Source: Pyrinomonadaceae bacterium (lineage in GTDB: Bacteria > Acidobacteriota > Blastocatellia > Pyrinomonadales > Pyrinomonadaceae). Taken from it: a stretch of DNA of 64,000 nucleotides. Each line of letters begins with the position of its first letter. Position 1 is the first letter of the stretch. The stretch spans positions 1,091,525 to 1,155,524 of the forward strand of contig JAJQRF010000002.1 of assembly GCA_021228405.1 (NCBI GenBank), given 5' to 3'. The position numbers were made by a program, and so were the translations under genes. The notes under the pieces were generated by a model. That model was given only the letters and a program-made list of their open reading frames with translations. It was not told the origin of the DNA and did no database searches. Positions 1-9,616 of this stretch are shown piece by piece.

Positions 1-386
1 CTGCGGTCAGCGAACCGGTTGAAACAGTCGCCGAAGCCGTTAGTTCGGCACCCGCAAAAAGTCGTTTAAGCGAAAGAAACGTCGATCTGCCGATTCAGGT
101 TGCCGACGAAGAACGCCGTTTGCACAACGACGCACGCCGTTTTGCCCGTTTGCTCGTTTCGGAGATCAAGCTTTACAACGAACAAAAGGTCAAGGAAGGA
201 CGTGAAGGAAACGATCTGTATGACCGTTTGCGTGAAGCGATCGACCGTTCGCGTGAAATGTATGACAAACGTGTTCAGCCGCCGGTTGCCGCCAAATTCG
301 ATTATTTTCATTACGAATTGGTCAGCAATTTAGCCGAAGGTGACGAAGGCAAATTAGGTTCGAGCTACCCGGGCGCAACCGTTTAG
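1..386 (+). CDS. C-terminal part of a conserved hypothetical protein (5' truncated)
   Basis: The frame is open from base 3 at the left edge to a TAG stop at 384-386, so this is the last ~127 residues of a longer protein. The C-terminal ~85 residues are highly charged and helical, with a basic arginine/lysine-rich stretch followed by an FDYFHYELV segment. I associate this pattern with a conserved C-terminal domain of bacterial zinc-ribbon/regulatory proteins, but the N-terminal domain is outside the window, so no function can be given. A hairpin terminator follows at 411-442. Confidence 0.75.
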   Translation, partial: AVSEPVETVAEAVSSAPAKSRLSERNVDLPIQVADEERRLHNDARRFARLLVSEIKLYNEQKVKEGREGNDLYDRLREAIDRSREMYDKRVQPPVAAKFDYFHYELVSNLAEGDEGKLGSSYPGATV

Positions 387-410
387 TTCTTGAACGAGAT
401 CAAAATTAAA

Positions 411-442
411 GCCGTTCGGGTGTTTACTCGAACGGCTTTTTT
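411..442 (+). terminator. Rho-independent terminator
   Basis: An 8-bp stem (GCCGTTCG / CGAACGGC) with a short loop is followed by a run of T on the plus strand, directly after the 5'-truncated gene. Confidence 0.8.
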
Positions 443-464
443 GCATGGCAGTTAAATTAGAAGT

Positions 465-974
465 TTAATTTTCACGCTCGGAAGGAAAGACGGGACGCGT
501 CGCGGGCGGATTGTCGGGTGAAGTGTGCAGATGAACGGCTTTCCATTCTTTGCCGATCAGTTTGAAAACGACCGTCATTCTGCCCGATGCGTCTTCCAGT
601 TTTTCCTTGTAAGTTTGCGTTTGCTTCCATTTGCAGGAAACATACGCGCTCGTCGGACTCAGCATCTCAACGCGCAATCCCGTTACCTCAAGCGTTACGT
701 CGGAAGTATTGGCGTAAAGACTTTCACGCTGTTTTTTCATTTCGTTCCAACCGATGGTTGCCGAACCGTTATTGTTAAAAAACAAAATGCGGTCGGATTT
801 TTCGTAAACGCTCATTACCTTTTCCGCATCCGCCTGTTTGATGCCTTCGATCAAACGGTCGAACGTTTCACGGACGGCTTTTGCCGGATCGACCTTTGCC
901 GGTTTGCCTTTTTGTCCGAAAGCCGTAAATGCCAAACTCAATAATATAAAGCTGATAATTGCAATTTTTTTCAT
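465..974 (-). CDS. Secreted SnoaL/NTF2-like (DUF4440-type) protein
   Basis: A 169-residue protein. The first ~20 residues form a signal peptide (MKKIAII..., ending near AFGQ), so it is probably exported. The rest has the layout of the NTF2-like SnoaL/DUF4440 fold: an N-terminal helix with EGIKQAD, a strand with DRILFFNN, then conserved beta strands ending in WKAVHLHTS. Family members are small cone-shaped domains, often of unknown substrate. The ATG at 974 is preferred to a further upstream start because it has a GAGAGG ribosome site 9 nt upstream and gives a clean signal peptide. Confidence 0.8.
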   Translation of the reverse strand: MKKIAIISFILLSLAFTAFGQKGKPAKVDPAKAVRETFDRLIEGIKQADAEKVMSVYEKSDRILFFNNNGSATIGWNEMKKQRESLYANTSDVTLEVTGLRVEMLSPTSAYVSCKWKQTQTYKEKLEDASGRMTVVFKLIGKEWKAVHLHTSPDNPPATRPVFPSEREN

Positions 975-1334
975 TTTATTAGTCCTCTCAGAGAAAGATT
1001 TTTCGAGAAAAAGTTTATAATCGAAAAACTTTAGTTGCAACATTCTGAAAGTGAGTTTTCCGATAAATTCTGAATGAAGACTGAAGTGGAAGCCGCGTCC
1101 GCTCGATACCGAAAAAAGGCGTTGACTACACTATTTGGTATTATTTTTATATTTCAATGCACGATTTGGTTACTGTTGCGGGTCAGATTTTATAAAACAG
1201 TAATTAATTTTTGCATAAAATATATTTACCGTGAAAAGGAATGAAAATTGCTATAAGTGCCGGTAAAAGTTGAAGTAATTCTACTGATTACTCTTCCGAA
1301 TTCAAAGCAAATATTCAAAAAGGAGATAAATTTT

Positions 1335-3368
1335 ATGCGATATGCAAAGCAATTCCTGTTGGTGCTTTTCTTTATCGTGCCGTTTTTATTTGCCGGAAAT
1401 GCCTTCGCCGTAGTTTTTGACGATGAAATCCCGGAAGTAACGGCTCGCGTTGCGCGCATTTCGTTTTTGCGCGGAGAAGCGCAAATTCGCCGTGCCGACT
1501 CAAGCAGTTGGGAACGTGTTACTCAAAATTTGCCCCTCGTTCAGGGCGACGAAATCGCAACCGGTCGCGATACGCGGTTGGAAATCCAGTTTAACAGCCA
1601 GAGTTATCTGCGGCTTGCGGAAAATTCCTACTTTAAGATCGTAACTTTAAAGGATGAAGGAATCGCCGTCAGCCTTCCGCAGGGAACATTGAGTCTGCGT
1701 GTTCTTGAGTTTGATAAGGAACGCGCTTTTTTTGAAATTGACGCGCCGCAAACGACCGTTGCCGTGCAAAGATCGGGAATGTATCGCGTCGAAGCGGGCG
1801 ACGAAAACAACAAGCAAGTCCGCGTTGCCGCGACCGATTTCGGCGAAGCGCGAATCTACTCGGAAAATTCGGGTTTCACGCTCAAAAACGGCAGAAGTGC
1901 GCGGATTTATCTTGACGGAAATTTCGCGGGCGAATGGGAAACGGGCGATGCCGCGCGGTATGCCGACGAATTCGACAGTTGGGCGTTACAGCGCGACGCG
2001 ACCGTCGCCAAACGTTTGCAAAATGCTCATTACGACAAATATTACGACCGCGACATTTACGGTGCGGAAGATTTGAACGAATACGGCGAATGGATTTACA
2101 CGCGCAAATACGGTTACGTTTGGCGACCTTATCGCAATTCGACGGCGAGTTACGCAAACTGGTCGCCGTATCGTTACGGTCATTGGCGTTGGATTCCGCC
2201 TTACGGTTGGACCTGGATCAACGACGAACCCTGGGGTTGGGCAACTTATCATCACGGTCGCTGGGTTTGGGACGACGGCGGCTGGATTTGGACACCTTAC
2301 GGTTTGTATCGTCACCGCCGCAGTTGGTGGCAACCCGCGTATGTCGTTTTGACGACCTGGAACGGAAGCGTCTGCTGGTTCCCGCTGCCGTATGATTACG
2401 GATATTACGATTACAACCGCCATTATCGAAGAGGTTGGCGCAACAACGGTTACTACGGCGGAAATACGACGATCATCAATAACAACACGACCGTCGTGAT
2501 AAATCCGCCGCCGGCACAGCCGACAACCCCGCAACCGACTCCGCTACCGAACGAGGTCATCACGAATGAACAGCGTCGTCAGCGGCTTCACACGCCGAGT
2601 ATGATTCGCGTTCCGCCTTTGTCGGTCGTCGCGGTCGATGCGAGCGCGTTCGGCAGAGATACGAAGGGTTATCAAACTTTACCTGCGGCAACGGCTAAGG
2701 AAGTCATCGAAAAAACGCCCGACATTATCAAAACCCCGCCGATCCTGCCCGAATATAAGGATTTGAACGGTAAGGTCAGCCGCGATATTTTGATCGAAAA
2801 ACCGCAGATCGTTAAATCGGAAACGGCGATCAAAACAGGCGCAACGACGCGTAAGGACGGCGTTTCGATGGATGACGAGCTTCGCAAAGCCAGAATCTAC
2901 GGCAACCGTGCTCCGCTTGAAAATAATATTCAGGTAAAAACGGGCGCGAACAACGGCGAAGGCGCGGGCGGAACGAGAAAGACGGGCGCGGTCGAACGCC
3001 CTGTCGTGAGAGAAAACGTCGAATCAACACCGAAAACACGGCGCGATACGGATTATCCAAGCTTCCCGCCGACAGGAAGCGGAAATTCACGCGACCGTGA
3101 TACGAAAACGCGTCGCGACGACGACAATCAATCGCCTCCGATCTATGCGCCGCCGCCGCGACAGGATAACACCCCGCGTTACGAACCGCCGCCGCGACAA
3201 GACAATACGCCGCGCTACGAACCGCCGCCAAAGCAGGACAACACGCCGCGCTATGAACCGCCGCCGCGCAACGATCCGCCGCCGCGTAACGATAACCCGA
3301 AACCGCCGCCGCCGAGCGATCCGAAACCTGCTCCGCCTTCGGACAGCAAACGAAAAGACGGCAGATAA
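1335..3368 (+). CDS. Secreted FecR-domain / DUF6600 protein with proline-rich tail
   Basis: A 677-residue exported protein. The ATG at 1335 is chosen because of an AAGGAGAT ribosome site. Residues 1-25 are a signal peptide. Residues ~40-170 resemble FecR, with LVQGDEI, a strand-rich middle and a TTVAVQRSGMY segment. Residues ~240-350 carry many W-x-W and Y/G-rich short repeats typical of DUF6600 proteins (YGEWIY, WGWATYHHGRW). The last ~80 residues contain about four copies of a PPPRQDNTPRYE-like unit, a low-complexity extension suited to spanning or binding a cell-wall layer. No FecA or sigma partner is adjacent, so this is more likely a surface or envelope protein than an iron-signalling anti-sigma factor. 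Confidence 0.85.
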   Translation: MRYAKQFLLVLFFIVPFLFAGNAFAVVFDDEIPEVTARVARISFLRGEAQIRRADSSSWERVTQNLPLVQGDEIATGRDTRLEIQFNSQSYLRLAENSYFKIVTLKDEGIAVSLPQGTLSLRVLEFDKERAFFEIDAPQTTVAVQRSGMYRVEAGDENNKQVRVAATDFGEARIYSENSGFTLKNGRSARIYLDGNFAGEWETGDAARYADEFDSWALQRDATVAKRLQNAHYDKYYDRDIYGAEDLNEYGEWIYTRKYGYVWRPYRNSTASYANWSPYRYGHWRWIPPYGWTWINDEPWGWATYHHGRWVWDDGGWIWTPYGLYRHRRSWWQPAYVVLTTWNGSVCWFPLPYDYGYYDYNRHYRRGWRNNGYYGGNTTIINNNTTVVINPPPAQPTTPQPTPLPNEVITNEQRRQRLHTPSMIRVPPLSVVAVDASAFGRDTKGYQTLPAATAKEVIEKTPDIIKTPPILPEYKDLNGKVSRDILIEKPQIVKSETAIKTGATTRKDGVSMDDELRKARIYGNRAPLENNIQVKTGANNGEGAGGTRKTGAVERPVVRENVESTPKTRRDTDYPSFPPTGSGNSRDRDTKTRRDDDNQSPPIYAPPPRQDNTPRYEPPPRQDNTPRYEPPPKQDNTPRYEPPPRNDPPPRNDNPKPPPPSDPKPAPPSDSKRKDGR

Positions 3369-3372
3369 AACG

Positions 3373-3410
3373 AAAAAGAGTGCAGAATAAGTTTTCTGCA
3401 CTCTTTTTTA
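3373..3410. terminator. Bidirectional rho-independent terminator
   Basis: A 13-bp stem built around AGAGTGCAGAA / TTCTGCACTCT has A-rich and T-rich flanks on both sides, just after the FecR/DUF6600 gene. Confidence 0.85.
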
Positions 3411-3439
3411 TAAATTAAAATGACAAAAGTCAGAACCGC

Positions 3440-3712
3440 CTGCGGTTCCGACTACAAAAAATTCCCGGGAATGCCGGGAAAACTCGCAGGGGGTTTCCAA
3501 AGACTCCGAAGAGTTTCTACTTCGCTCAGGGGAAGTTTTGAAGATTTCTTCGGAGTGCGATTCGGATGCTTGGGAATGCCGGATAAATTGACTGGAATCG
3601 TCGTTTTCTTCGTCGGAGTGGTGCGGAAACTCTTCGGAGTTTTGCCAAAAATCCCGGGAATCTTCCAAAGATTCCCGGGAATCAGGCACGATTCCCCAAA
3701 AAATGAGTTTTT
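3440..3712. repeat. Intergenic array of short palindromic words
   Basis: This gap between two genes holds repeated diverged words: CCCGGGAAT (3 or more copies), CCGGGAA, ACTCTTCGGAGT, GACTCCGAAGAGT and TTCTTCGGAGT. Several are self-complementary, so the region can fold into many small hairpins. Long open frames exist on both strands, but they consist of repeated S/E-rich or F/G-rich words and have no ribosome site, so I do not call a gene. Confidence 0.6.
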
Positions 3713-3766
3713 TTTGGTAAAAAACGTATTGATTTGATGCGGTTTGCCGTTAAATTGTCCGGCTTT

Positions 3767-5113
3767 TTAATTTCCGCCGCTATCGAGAAAAACTTCCTTA
3801 TTCACCGCCGCCGGATTTCCGACCACGACGAAGCGGATATTTCTCATATATTTATTTGAAACTCTCTGCACGTCCTTTGCTCTTACTTCGCGAATCTTGT
3901 CGAGAAAGAGCGAAGAATTTCGCCAGCCGCCGCCGATCAATTCGTATCTCGCCAACTCGCCGACCTGCGCCGCGCTCGTTTCCTGTCCGAGATAATAAGT
4001 TATCAGAAAATTTCCCGCGACTTCCGAGATGGCTTCTTCGGGAATCGTCCGCGTTCTGAGAAATTCTATCTGCTGCATCATTACCGCCACGGCTTGGTTG
4101 GCATCGTTTGCCGTGACCGAAATGTTCGCGGTATTCGCGGCAAAGTTGTCGATTTCCGCGCCCGGCGCGTAGGAAAGCTGACGCGCAACGCGGACTTGCT
4201 GATAAACCAAAGCCTGTAAAATGGCGATGGAAACGCGCATCGCGTAATAATCGGGATTACTGAGCGACGGGGCATCGAAAACGCCTTCGATGTAATTGGT
4301 CGGAAGATTGGTGCGCGAAACAATATCAACCGTCGGCTTTGAAAAATCGAGCGCGGGGTAAGACTGTTCCTTATAGTTTCCGCGCGGAAGCTTGCCGAAG
4401 GTTTCGGCGATGCGCGTCTTCATCGCTTCGGCATCCAGATCGCCGACGAAAACGAGCAAAAGCTGCGACGTTTGCATAACTTTTTGATGATATGCACGCA
4501 AATCTTCGACGGTGATGTTTTTGATCGTTTCCGAGGTGCCGGTGACTTCGTTGGCGTATGGATGACCGCTGTAAACAACGCGGTCGAGCGATGCCTGCAA
4601 AGCTCCGTCGGGACTGATTTCGCGTTCGCGCAGTCCGGTCGCAATTTGGGCGCGGACGCGGTCAACGTCTTCTTTGGCAAACGCCGGATTCATTATCACA
4701 TCGGCAAAAATTCCCCACAGGCGGTCGAAACTCGGACGCGTCGTGACGAGCGAAACCGCGCTGTAATCGTTGCTTGCGGCGGCACTGATTCCGCTTCCGG
4801 CGCGTGAAAGTTCACGTCTGACAGTTTGGCGCGGAGAATTTTTTCCGGCTTCGATCGCGGCATTGAGCATTAAATTTTCAATTCCCGCGTTTTTATCGGT
4901 AAGATTTCTCGCACCGCCGCGAATAAAAAGCCCGCCGACCACGGTTTGCGCCGAAGGACGGCGTTTTATCAAAACCTTCAGCCCGTTTACTTCAAATTCG
5001 GTGACGAGCGCGTTTTGTTCCGCCGCCGTGGTCGTCGGTTTGGCGGCTTGTGCATAACCGACGCTAACAAAGGTTAAAATTAAAAATGTAAAAGTAAAAA
5101 ATCTGCGGGTCAT
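3767..5113 (-). CDS. M16 (pitrilysin) family protein, non-catalytic partner
   Basis: A 448-residue exported protein with a signal peptide (residues 1-21, ending GYAQA). It has the M16 fold but lacks the HxxEH zinc motif: the matching position reads NAGIENLMLNAA. Such subunits pair with an active M16 protein to form a clamshell peptidase, as in PqqF-like and mitochondrial processing peptidase pairs. The active partner is directly upstream. The two share a TAATG junction at 5111-5115, so translation is coupled and 1:1 expression is likely. Confidence 0.87.
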   Translation of the reverse strand: MTRRFFTFTFLILTFVSVGYAQAAKPTTTAAEQNALVTEFEVNGLKVLIKRRPSAQTVVGGLFIRGGARNLTDKNAGIENLMLNAAIEAGKNSPRQTVRRELSRAGSGISAAASNDYSAVSLVTTRPSFDRLWGIFADVIMNPAFAKEDVDRVRAQIATGLREREISPDGALQASLDRVVYSGHPYANEVTGTSETIKNITVEDLRAYHQKVMQTSQLLLVFVGDLDAEAMKTRIAETFGKLPRGNYKEQSYPALDFSKPTVDIVSRTNLPTNYIEGVFDAPSLSNPDYYAMRVSIAILQALVYQQVRVARQLSYAPGAEIDNFAANTANISVTANDANQAVAVMMQQIEFLRTRTIPEEAISEVAGNFLITYYLGQETSAAQVGELARYELIGGGWRNSSLFLDKIREVRAKDVQRVSNKYMRNIRFVVVGNPAAVNKEVFLDSGGN

Positions 5114-6645
5114 TATTTTCCTCCAATCAAATCCTGTTCGGTGATGTTCGCCGCCTGTTTCGCGCCGGGCGCGATCAGCGCGATACCGATATGAGGTTTG
5201 CCCTGAATATAAGTTTTAATGTATTTGTTGATGTCCGCCCGCGAAACCGCACGGAGATTTTTGTGATAACCGCGAAAATATTCGATGCCCGTCGAAGACC
5301 ACCAAAAGCCGAGCGTGTGCGAATATTCGCTCAGTTTGTCGCGGTCGAAAAGATCGTTCGATTCGAGAATGGTTTTCGCGCTTTCCAGCTCTTCGTCGGT
5401 AAAATAATCGGGCTGTGTAAAAGCATTAACTTCTGCGTAAACCGCTTTGAGTGCCGATTTTGCCTTTTCCGGCGATGTTACCATCAATAGCGTGATCGGA
5501 CCGACATTTCTCTGCGTGTAATAATTCAAACCGACCGTCGTTGCCAATCCCGTGTCGATCAGATTGCGCTGAAAACGCGAATCGGGCTGGCTGATGATGT
5601 ATGAAAAAACGTCGGCGGCATAAGTTGCGGCATCGTCCTTACCGATCGAAGGTCCGTGCCAACCGATATTGACGAAAATATTATCGCCCTGCTGATCTCC
5701 TTCATCGACCTTTTTCTCGATGATAATGCCTTCGCTTTTCGGGAGCGGCGGATGTTCGACGAGCGGAAATTCGGTGAACGGATCGACCTTGCGCCGTTCC
5801 CAGCTTCCCATAATCTGTTCGGCAAGCCGGAAAACTTCGTTCGGATCGACATCGCCCGTCACGATCAGCGCGGCATTGTTCGGAACATAATAGCGCGATT
5901 TGATCGTCTGCATTTTTTCGATGGTCGAAGCCGTGATCGATTCGCGCGTGCCTTTCGGGTCTTTGCGCGTCGGATATTTATAAAATAATTTCTCCGTCAT
6001 CGTCAGGCTCAGATACATATACGGGTTCGATTCCTGGCGGTCGATCTCGCCGATGACGACCTTTTTTTCGTTTTCAAATTCGGTTTCGTCAAAAGCCGGA
6101 AAGCGTACCGAATCGTTTATCTGGCGAATCGCGCTGGCAAGATACGGGCTCGTTGTTGTGTAAAAATAATTGACGACTTCCTCACGCGTCGAACCGTTGT
6201 AAAAGCCGAGTTGCTCGGCATCCTTCAAATAGGAAACGTCGCCGATCTGCGGTTTCAGTTTCATCACCTCTCCGCAGTTTGCCGTGTAAGCCGAAGTGAA
6301 TTTATTCGACGCGTTTTCGCAAGACGCGAGCTTTGAAGCCATATTCGATTTGAAGAACATATGTTCGTAAAGATGCGACAAGCCGTGAAATTCAGGCGGT
6401 TCGGTAAAAGAACCGTTGCGAACGTCGAGCTCGACCGTGACGAGCGGGATCGACGGATCAGCCAAAACGATAACTTCCAAACCGTTCGGCAAAGTTTTAT
6501 TTACGAATGGAACTTTGATGTCGTCTTTTGTCCGGACGGCGGCTGAAGGTTTGGGTTTGGCTTGATTCGGTTTGACCGTCTGTGCGAAATTTAAGTTGGC
6601 AAGTGCCGATAAAATTAAAAGTGAACTAATTACAAATTTTTTCAC
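5113..6645 (-). CDS. M16 family zinc peptidase, catalytic subunit
   Basis: A 510-residue exported protein with a signal peptide (residues 1-22, ending NFAQT). Residues ~95-105 contain the inverted zinc motif HLYEH, and a downstream glutamate lies in EKKVVIGEID, as needed for zinc binding and catalysis in M16 enzymes. A second M16 domain (GDVDPNEVFRLAEQ onward) completes the clamshell half. It probably degrades or processes peptides in the periplasm together with the non-catalytic subunit translated from the overlapping downstream gene. Confidence 0.9.
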   Translation of the reverse strand: MKKFVISSLLILSALANLNFAQTVKPNQAKPKPSAAVRTKDDIKVPFVNKTLPNGLEVIVLADPSIPLVTVELDVRNGSFTEPPEFHGLSHLYEHMFFKSNMASKLASCENASNKFTSAYTANCGEVMKLKPQIGDVSYLKDAEQLGFYNGSTREEVVNYFYTTTSPYLASAIRQINDSVRFPAFDETEFENEKKVVIGEIDRQESNPYMYLSLTMTEKLFYKYPTRKDPKGTRESITASTIEKMQTIKSRYYVPNNAALIVTGDVDPNEVFRLAEQIMGSWERRKVDPFTEFPLVEHPPLPKSEGIIIEKKVDEGDQQGDNIFVNIGWHGPSIGKDDAATYAADVFSYIISQPDSRFQRNLIDTGLATTVGLNYYTQRNVGPITLLMVTSPEKAKSALKAVYAEVNAFTQPDYFTDEELESAKTILESNDLFDRDKLSEYSHTLGFWWSSTGIEYFRGYHKNLRAVSRADINKYIKTYIQGKPHIGIALIAPGAKQAANITEQDLIGGK

Positions 6646-6729
6646 GCATTACTCCCGAATGAAATTTTAATGTTGTTTTTACGCAATTTATACAACTAAT
6701 GTTTTAATCTAACACAAGGAAACAAAATT

Positions 6730-6948
6730 ATGGAACGAGACAATTTGATGCACGGAGCGCGCACCGCGTTGAATCAAAATATGGAAATGCGCGAGTGGTG
6801 CGAACTTTTTTTAAAGGAAAGAGAGCGGGAATCGAAAGCGGAAATGACGGACGAAGAATTTGAAAAGTTTTGGAAATATCACAAACCCGAAATTATGCAC
6901 GCCGGAGCCGCCGAAGCAGTTCAGGCTTATAAAATGAGAGCAAAATAA
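6730..6948 (+). CDS. Small hypothetical protein (72 aa)
   Basis: The ATG has an AAGGAAAC ribosome site. The protein is charged, helical and soluble, with a W-rich centre (EFEKFWKYHKPEIM). No domain is recognised. It stands alone between two minus-strand genes and is followed by a long hairpin that may serve as its terminator. Confidence 0.65.
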   Translation: MERDNLMHGARTALNQNMEMREWCELFLKERERESKAEMTDEEFEKFWKYHKPEIMHAGAAEAVQAYKMRAK

Positions 6949-6965
6949 TTTCAAATTACGAATTT

Positions 6966-7018
6966 CAAATTACGAATTACGAATTGGAAATTTTTCTTCA
7001 ATTCGTAATTCGTAATTG
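6966..7018. repeat. Long AT-rich inverted repeat made of a repeated word
   Basis: Both arms (6966-6986 and 6999-7018) are built from tandem TTACGAA words and pair over ~20 bp around a 12-nt loop. It sits between convergent genes and probably acts as a bidirectional terminator. Confidence 0.7.
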
Positions 7019-7034
7019 ATAATTTGTAATTGTC

Positions 7035-8699
7035 TTAAACCCCCGGCATCGCTTTTTTCAGCGGTTTAAGCAGTAAGAAAAGCACGACTGCCATAAACAA
7101 CGCCATACACGCAAGCGCGAGGAAAAAGCTGGATTGCAACCAAATATCCCAGAAAATACCGATCTGCGTCAGTTTATTTCCGATTGCCGTGGCGACAAAC
7201 CAACCGCCCATCAACAAGCCGCGTAAACGGATCGGCGCGACCTTTGAAACGAGCGACAAGCCCATCGGCGACAGCATCAATTCGCCGAGCGTCACGATCG
7301 CATAAGCCAGAATCAACCAGAACGGCGAAACGCGGAACAGATAGGAATTTTGCACAAATGCCGCCCGGTTCGCTTCGGCTTGTCCCGGCACGACCCTGTT
7401 GATATGTTCCATTAACTGCTGTTCGCCCGAAGCTGTCTGTCCGGTTTTTTCATCCTTTTTCGGCGCAAATTTTACGCCGTAGATCAGATTTTTGCCGTCA
7501 GCATCTTTGGCATTCACAATCTTGTCCAGAACGTCTTTGGAAACGCCTTTTGCTTCGAGATTTTTGACGACCCGCTCGTTGATGCGAAACGCGCCAGCTG
7601 AAAGCTGTTCGGCGGTCGGCGTTTGTTTTTCGCCGAGCGTCGCGCCATACCAGAGAACTAAAAACGAAAGCCCGGTCAGAGTCATCCCGATCGCCATTTT
7701 CGTCGGGGTCGAAGGTTCTTTGCCGCGTTTGTCCAAAAATCCCCAGAACCAGATCAGCGGAAATGTCAGTGTCACGACCCAAAAAGCATTGATCGAATTG
7801 GAGATGGTTCCCGAAACGTTCCAATCCGTGTTGTCGTCCGCCCAATAGGTCAGCGTCGAGCCGTTTTGATGGAAAACCATCCAGAAAACGATGACGATCG
7901 CAAAAATCACGATCAAAGCCATAATTCTTTTCCAGTCAGGAACGGAATTCATTAAATCTTGACGGGCAGCATCAGCGGCTCTGTGTCCGCCTTCATCCTG
8001 ATCGCTAACTCCGTGCGGCGGCGCGTCGACCGTGGTCGCGGCGGTGTCGGCGGCTTGTTGACCGTCACGAAGCGCATCTTTTTTCGGGTCTTCGACCAGA
8101 TTTTTGAAATACCACAAGATACCGACCGAAATGACCATTCCGAAAGCGGCAACGGCAAATGCGGCGTGAAATCCGAAGCTTGCTTTGACGATTTCCATAA
8201 TGATCGGCGCAATAAATGCACCGATGTTGATGCCCATATAAAAAATGTTATATGCACGATCTTTCAAATGGCTTCCTTCGGGATAAAGATTTCCGACCAT
8301 TGTCGAAACGTTCGGTTTGAAAAATCCGTTTCCGATGACAAGACAGGTCAGCGCGGCGTAAACTGCCCAAATAGCCGAGATCGAAAGCAATCCGTGTCCC
8401 GCCATAAAGAAGAATCCGCCGATAATGACGGCTTTGCGATAACCCGTGATCCTGTCCGCAATCAGTCCGCCGATGAGCGGGCTGGCGTAAACGAACATCA
8501 GATAGTTGGCGTAAAGCGTCGTCGCTTCGGCTGCCGTCCAACCGAAACCTTCATTCGGATCACGCAAATAAAGCGTAAAAAGCGCGAGCATCGAGTAAAA
8601 ACTGAAACGCTCCCACATTTCCGTGCCGAAAAGCACGTAAAGTCCTTTCGGATGTTTATCGACGACGGCATTATTCAAAACTGCACTATTTGAACTCAT
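7035..8699 (-). CDS. POT/PTR family proton-dependent oligopeptide transporter
   Basis: A 554-residue polytopic inner-membrane protein of the major facilitator superfamily. The PTR2 signatures are visible: GTEMWERFSFYSML at the first helix, GGLIADRITGYRKA between helices 2 and 3, and FFKPNVSTMVGNLY near helix 5. Family members import di- and tripeptides with protons. The ATG at 8699 has an AGGGGAAA ribosome site. A large cytoplasmic loop (~residues 195-255) and a charged insertion before the last helices are longer than in the smallest relatives. It fits functionally beside the M16 peptidase pair, which would supply peptides. Confidence 0.92.
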   Translation of the reverse strand: MSSNSAVLNNAVVDKHPKGLYVLFGTEMWERFSFYSMLALFTLYLRDPNEGFGWTAAEATTLYANYLMFVYASPLIGGLIADRITGYRKAVIIGGFFFMAGHGLLSISAIWAVYAALTCLVIGNGFFKPNVSTMVGNLYPEGSHLKDRAYNIFYMGINIGAFIAPIIMEIVKASFGFHAAFAVAAFGMVISVGILWYFKNLVEDPKKDALRDGQQAADTAATTVDAPPHGVSDQDEGGHRAADAARQDLMNSVPDWKRIMALIVIFAIVIVFWMVFHQNGSTLTYWADDNTDWNVSGTISNSINAFWVVTLTFPLIWFWGFLDKRGKEPSTPTKMAIGMTLTGLSFLVLWYGATLGEKQTPTAEQLSAGAFRINERVVKNLEAKGVSKDVLDKIVNAKDADGKNLIYGVKFAPKKDEKTGQTASGEQQLMEHINRVVPGQAEANRAAFVQNSYLFRVSPFWLILAYAIVTLGELMLSPMGLSLVSKVAPIRLRGLLMGGWFVATAIGNKLTQIGIFWDIWLQSSFFLALACMALFMAVVLFLLLKPLKKAMPGV

Positions 8700-9117
8700 T
8701 AAATTTTTCCCCTTTATTTATTTGTTTTTTGAAAAGAATTAGGCAAAATATAGCAAATAAATTCGATAACGAAAAGGAAAAGCTTAAAAAAACTTATGAG
8801 CGGAAAACTTTTTCTTTTATTATTTGCCGGTTTTTGACTATAGTTTTTACTTCTAAACAGACGCGTAAACACAGAATAAAAAACACACCGTCGTGAAATA
8901 ATTCAGGCTTTTCGTTAAGGTTTTCCGAGAAAATATTAACGCTTCGTCAAACGAGATATATGCGGGTTTCAGGATGGCGTTGGCTTGCATAACGCAACGG
9001 AAAATCATAAAAAATCCGCCAGCGTAAAATAAAGCTTTAATATTGATCGGTTTTGTGAGATAAAAATATATAAATCGAGTAATTGCTTTATTGCTGAAAA
9101 TTACGAGGAATAATCGA
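8700..9117. other. Intergenic region, no gene seen
   Basis: A divergent gap between the transporter and a small membrane protein. It is AT-rich and holds a small imperfect inverted repeat (GCGTT...AACGC near 8979-8995), with promoter-like A/T tracts near 9050-9080. No conserved element is recognised. Confidence 0.5.
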
Positions 9118-9471
9118 ATGATTTTAATTTTAGGGTTGGTTGTTCTGTTTTCAATGACGGTTTTCTCCTATAAAACTGCAAAAGATTATGAAAAAAATGC
9201 CGTTGTCTGGGGATTGATAACTTTCGGAGTCGGGGTCTTTCTACAATTAATATTGCCTTTCACGATCGGGATAATTCTCGGGATTATCATTGTAATGAAC
9301 GGAAAACGGGCGGAAGATATACAGGAACAAATCCCTACTGTTACGATCAGCGTAGTAACAATTATTTTGAATATTGCCGCCGGATTTCTGATTATCCGGC
9401 ATCTTGCCAAAATCCCAGAAGAATCGTCGTTGACACCGCCGCAACCGCCTGTTTTTGACAACGAACCGTAA
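9118..9471 (+). CDS. Small membrane protein of unknown function
   Basis: A 117-residue protein. The ATG at 9118 is preferred to a TTG at 9091 because a GAGGAA ribosome site lies just upstream. Three hydrophobic segments are visible (residues ~1-17, ~30-60 and ~80-100), separated by charged turns, with a proline-rich tail at the C terminus. No family is recognised and it has no clear operon partners. Confidence 0.7.
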   Translation: MILILGLVVLFSMTVFSYKTAKDYEKNAVVWGLITFGVGVFLQLILPFTIGIILGIIIVMNGKRAEDIQEQIPTVTISVVTIILNIAAGFLIIRHLAKIPEESSLTPPQPPVFDNEP

Positions 9472-9586
9472 AACCTTTTCAATATAAAAGTCCAATATAA
9501 TTGGTTTTACGGGATCAAGACAAAACAGGTGCCCCAAATTAGCGGTTATATAAAGAACATAGGGTCTGAAAATTTAACACTGGAAA

Positions 9587-9605
9587 AAATGCCCCCAAGG
9601 AAGTC
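9587..9605 (+). promoter_or_regulatory. C-rich leader site overlapping the ribosome-site region of the sigma-54 activator
   Basis: AAATGCCCCCA at 9587-9597 is followed directly by an AAGGAAG ribosome-site-like stretch upstream of the ATG at 9617. The C-rich word is the exact complement of a loop in the RNA encoded at 11168-11428. I infer a possible antisense contact site; there is no direct proof. Confidence 0.45.
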
Positions 9606-9616
9606 TCAAACCTTAT

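Noticed and set aside
1986..3401. Several long frames opposite or shifted within the FecR/DUF6600 gene
   Set aside because: They come from the repetitive proline-rich and W/Y-rich codons of the real gene.
7959..8693. 244-codon open frame opposite the POT transporter
   Set aside because: It is antisense to a clear transporter gene, and its R/N/D-rich composition mirrors the complementary codons; no start signal.
8970..8995. Possible sigma-54 promoter near 8975
   Set aside because: The GG-GC spacing is 9 rather than 10, and no suitable gene follows closely.
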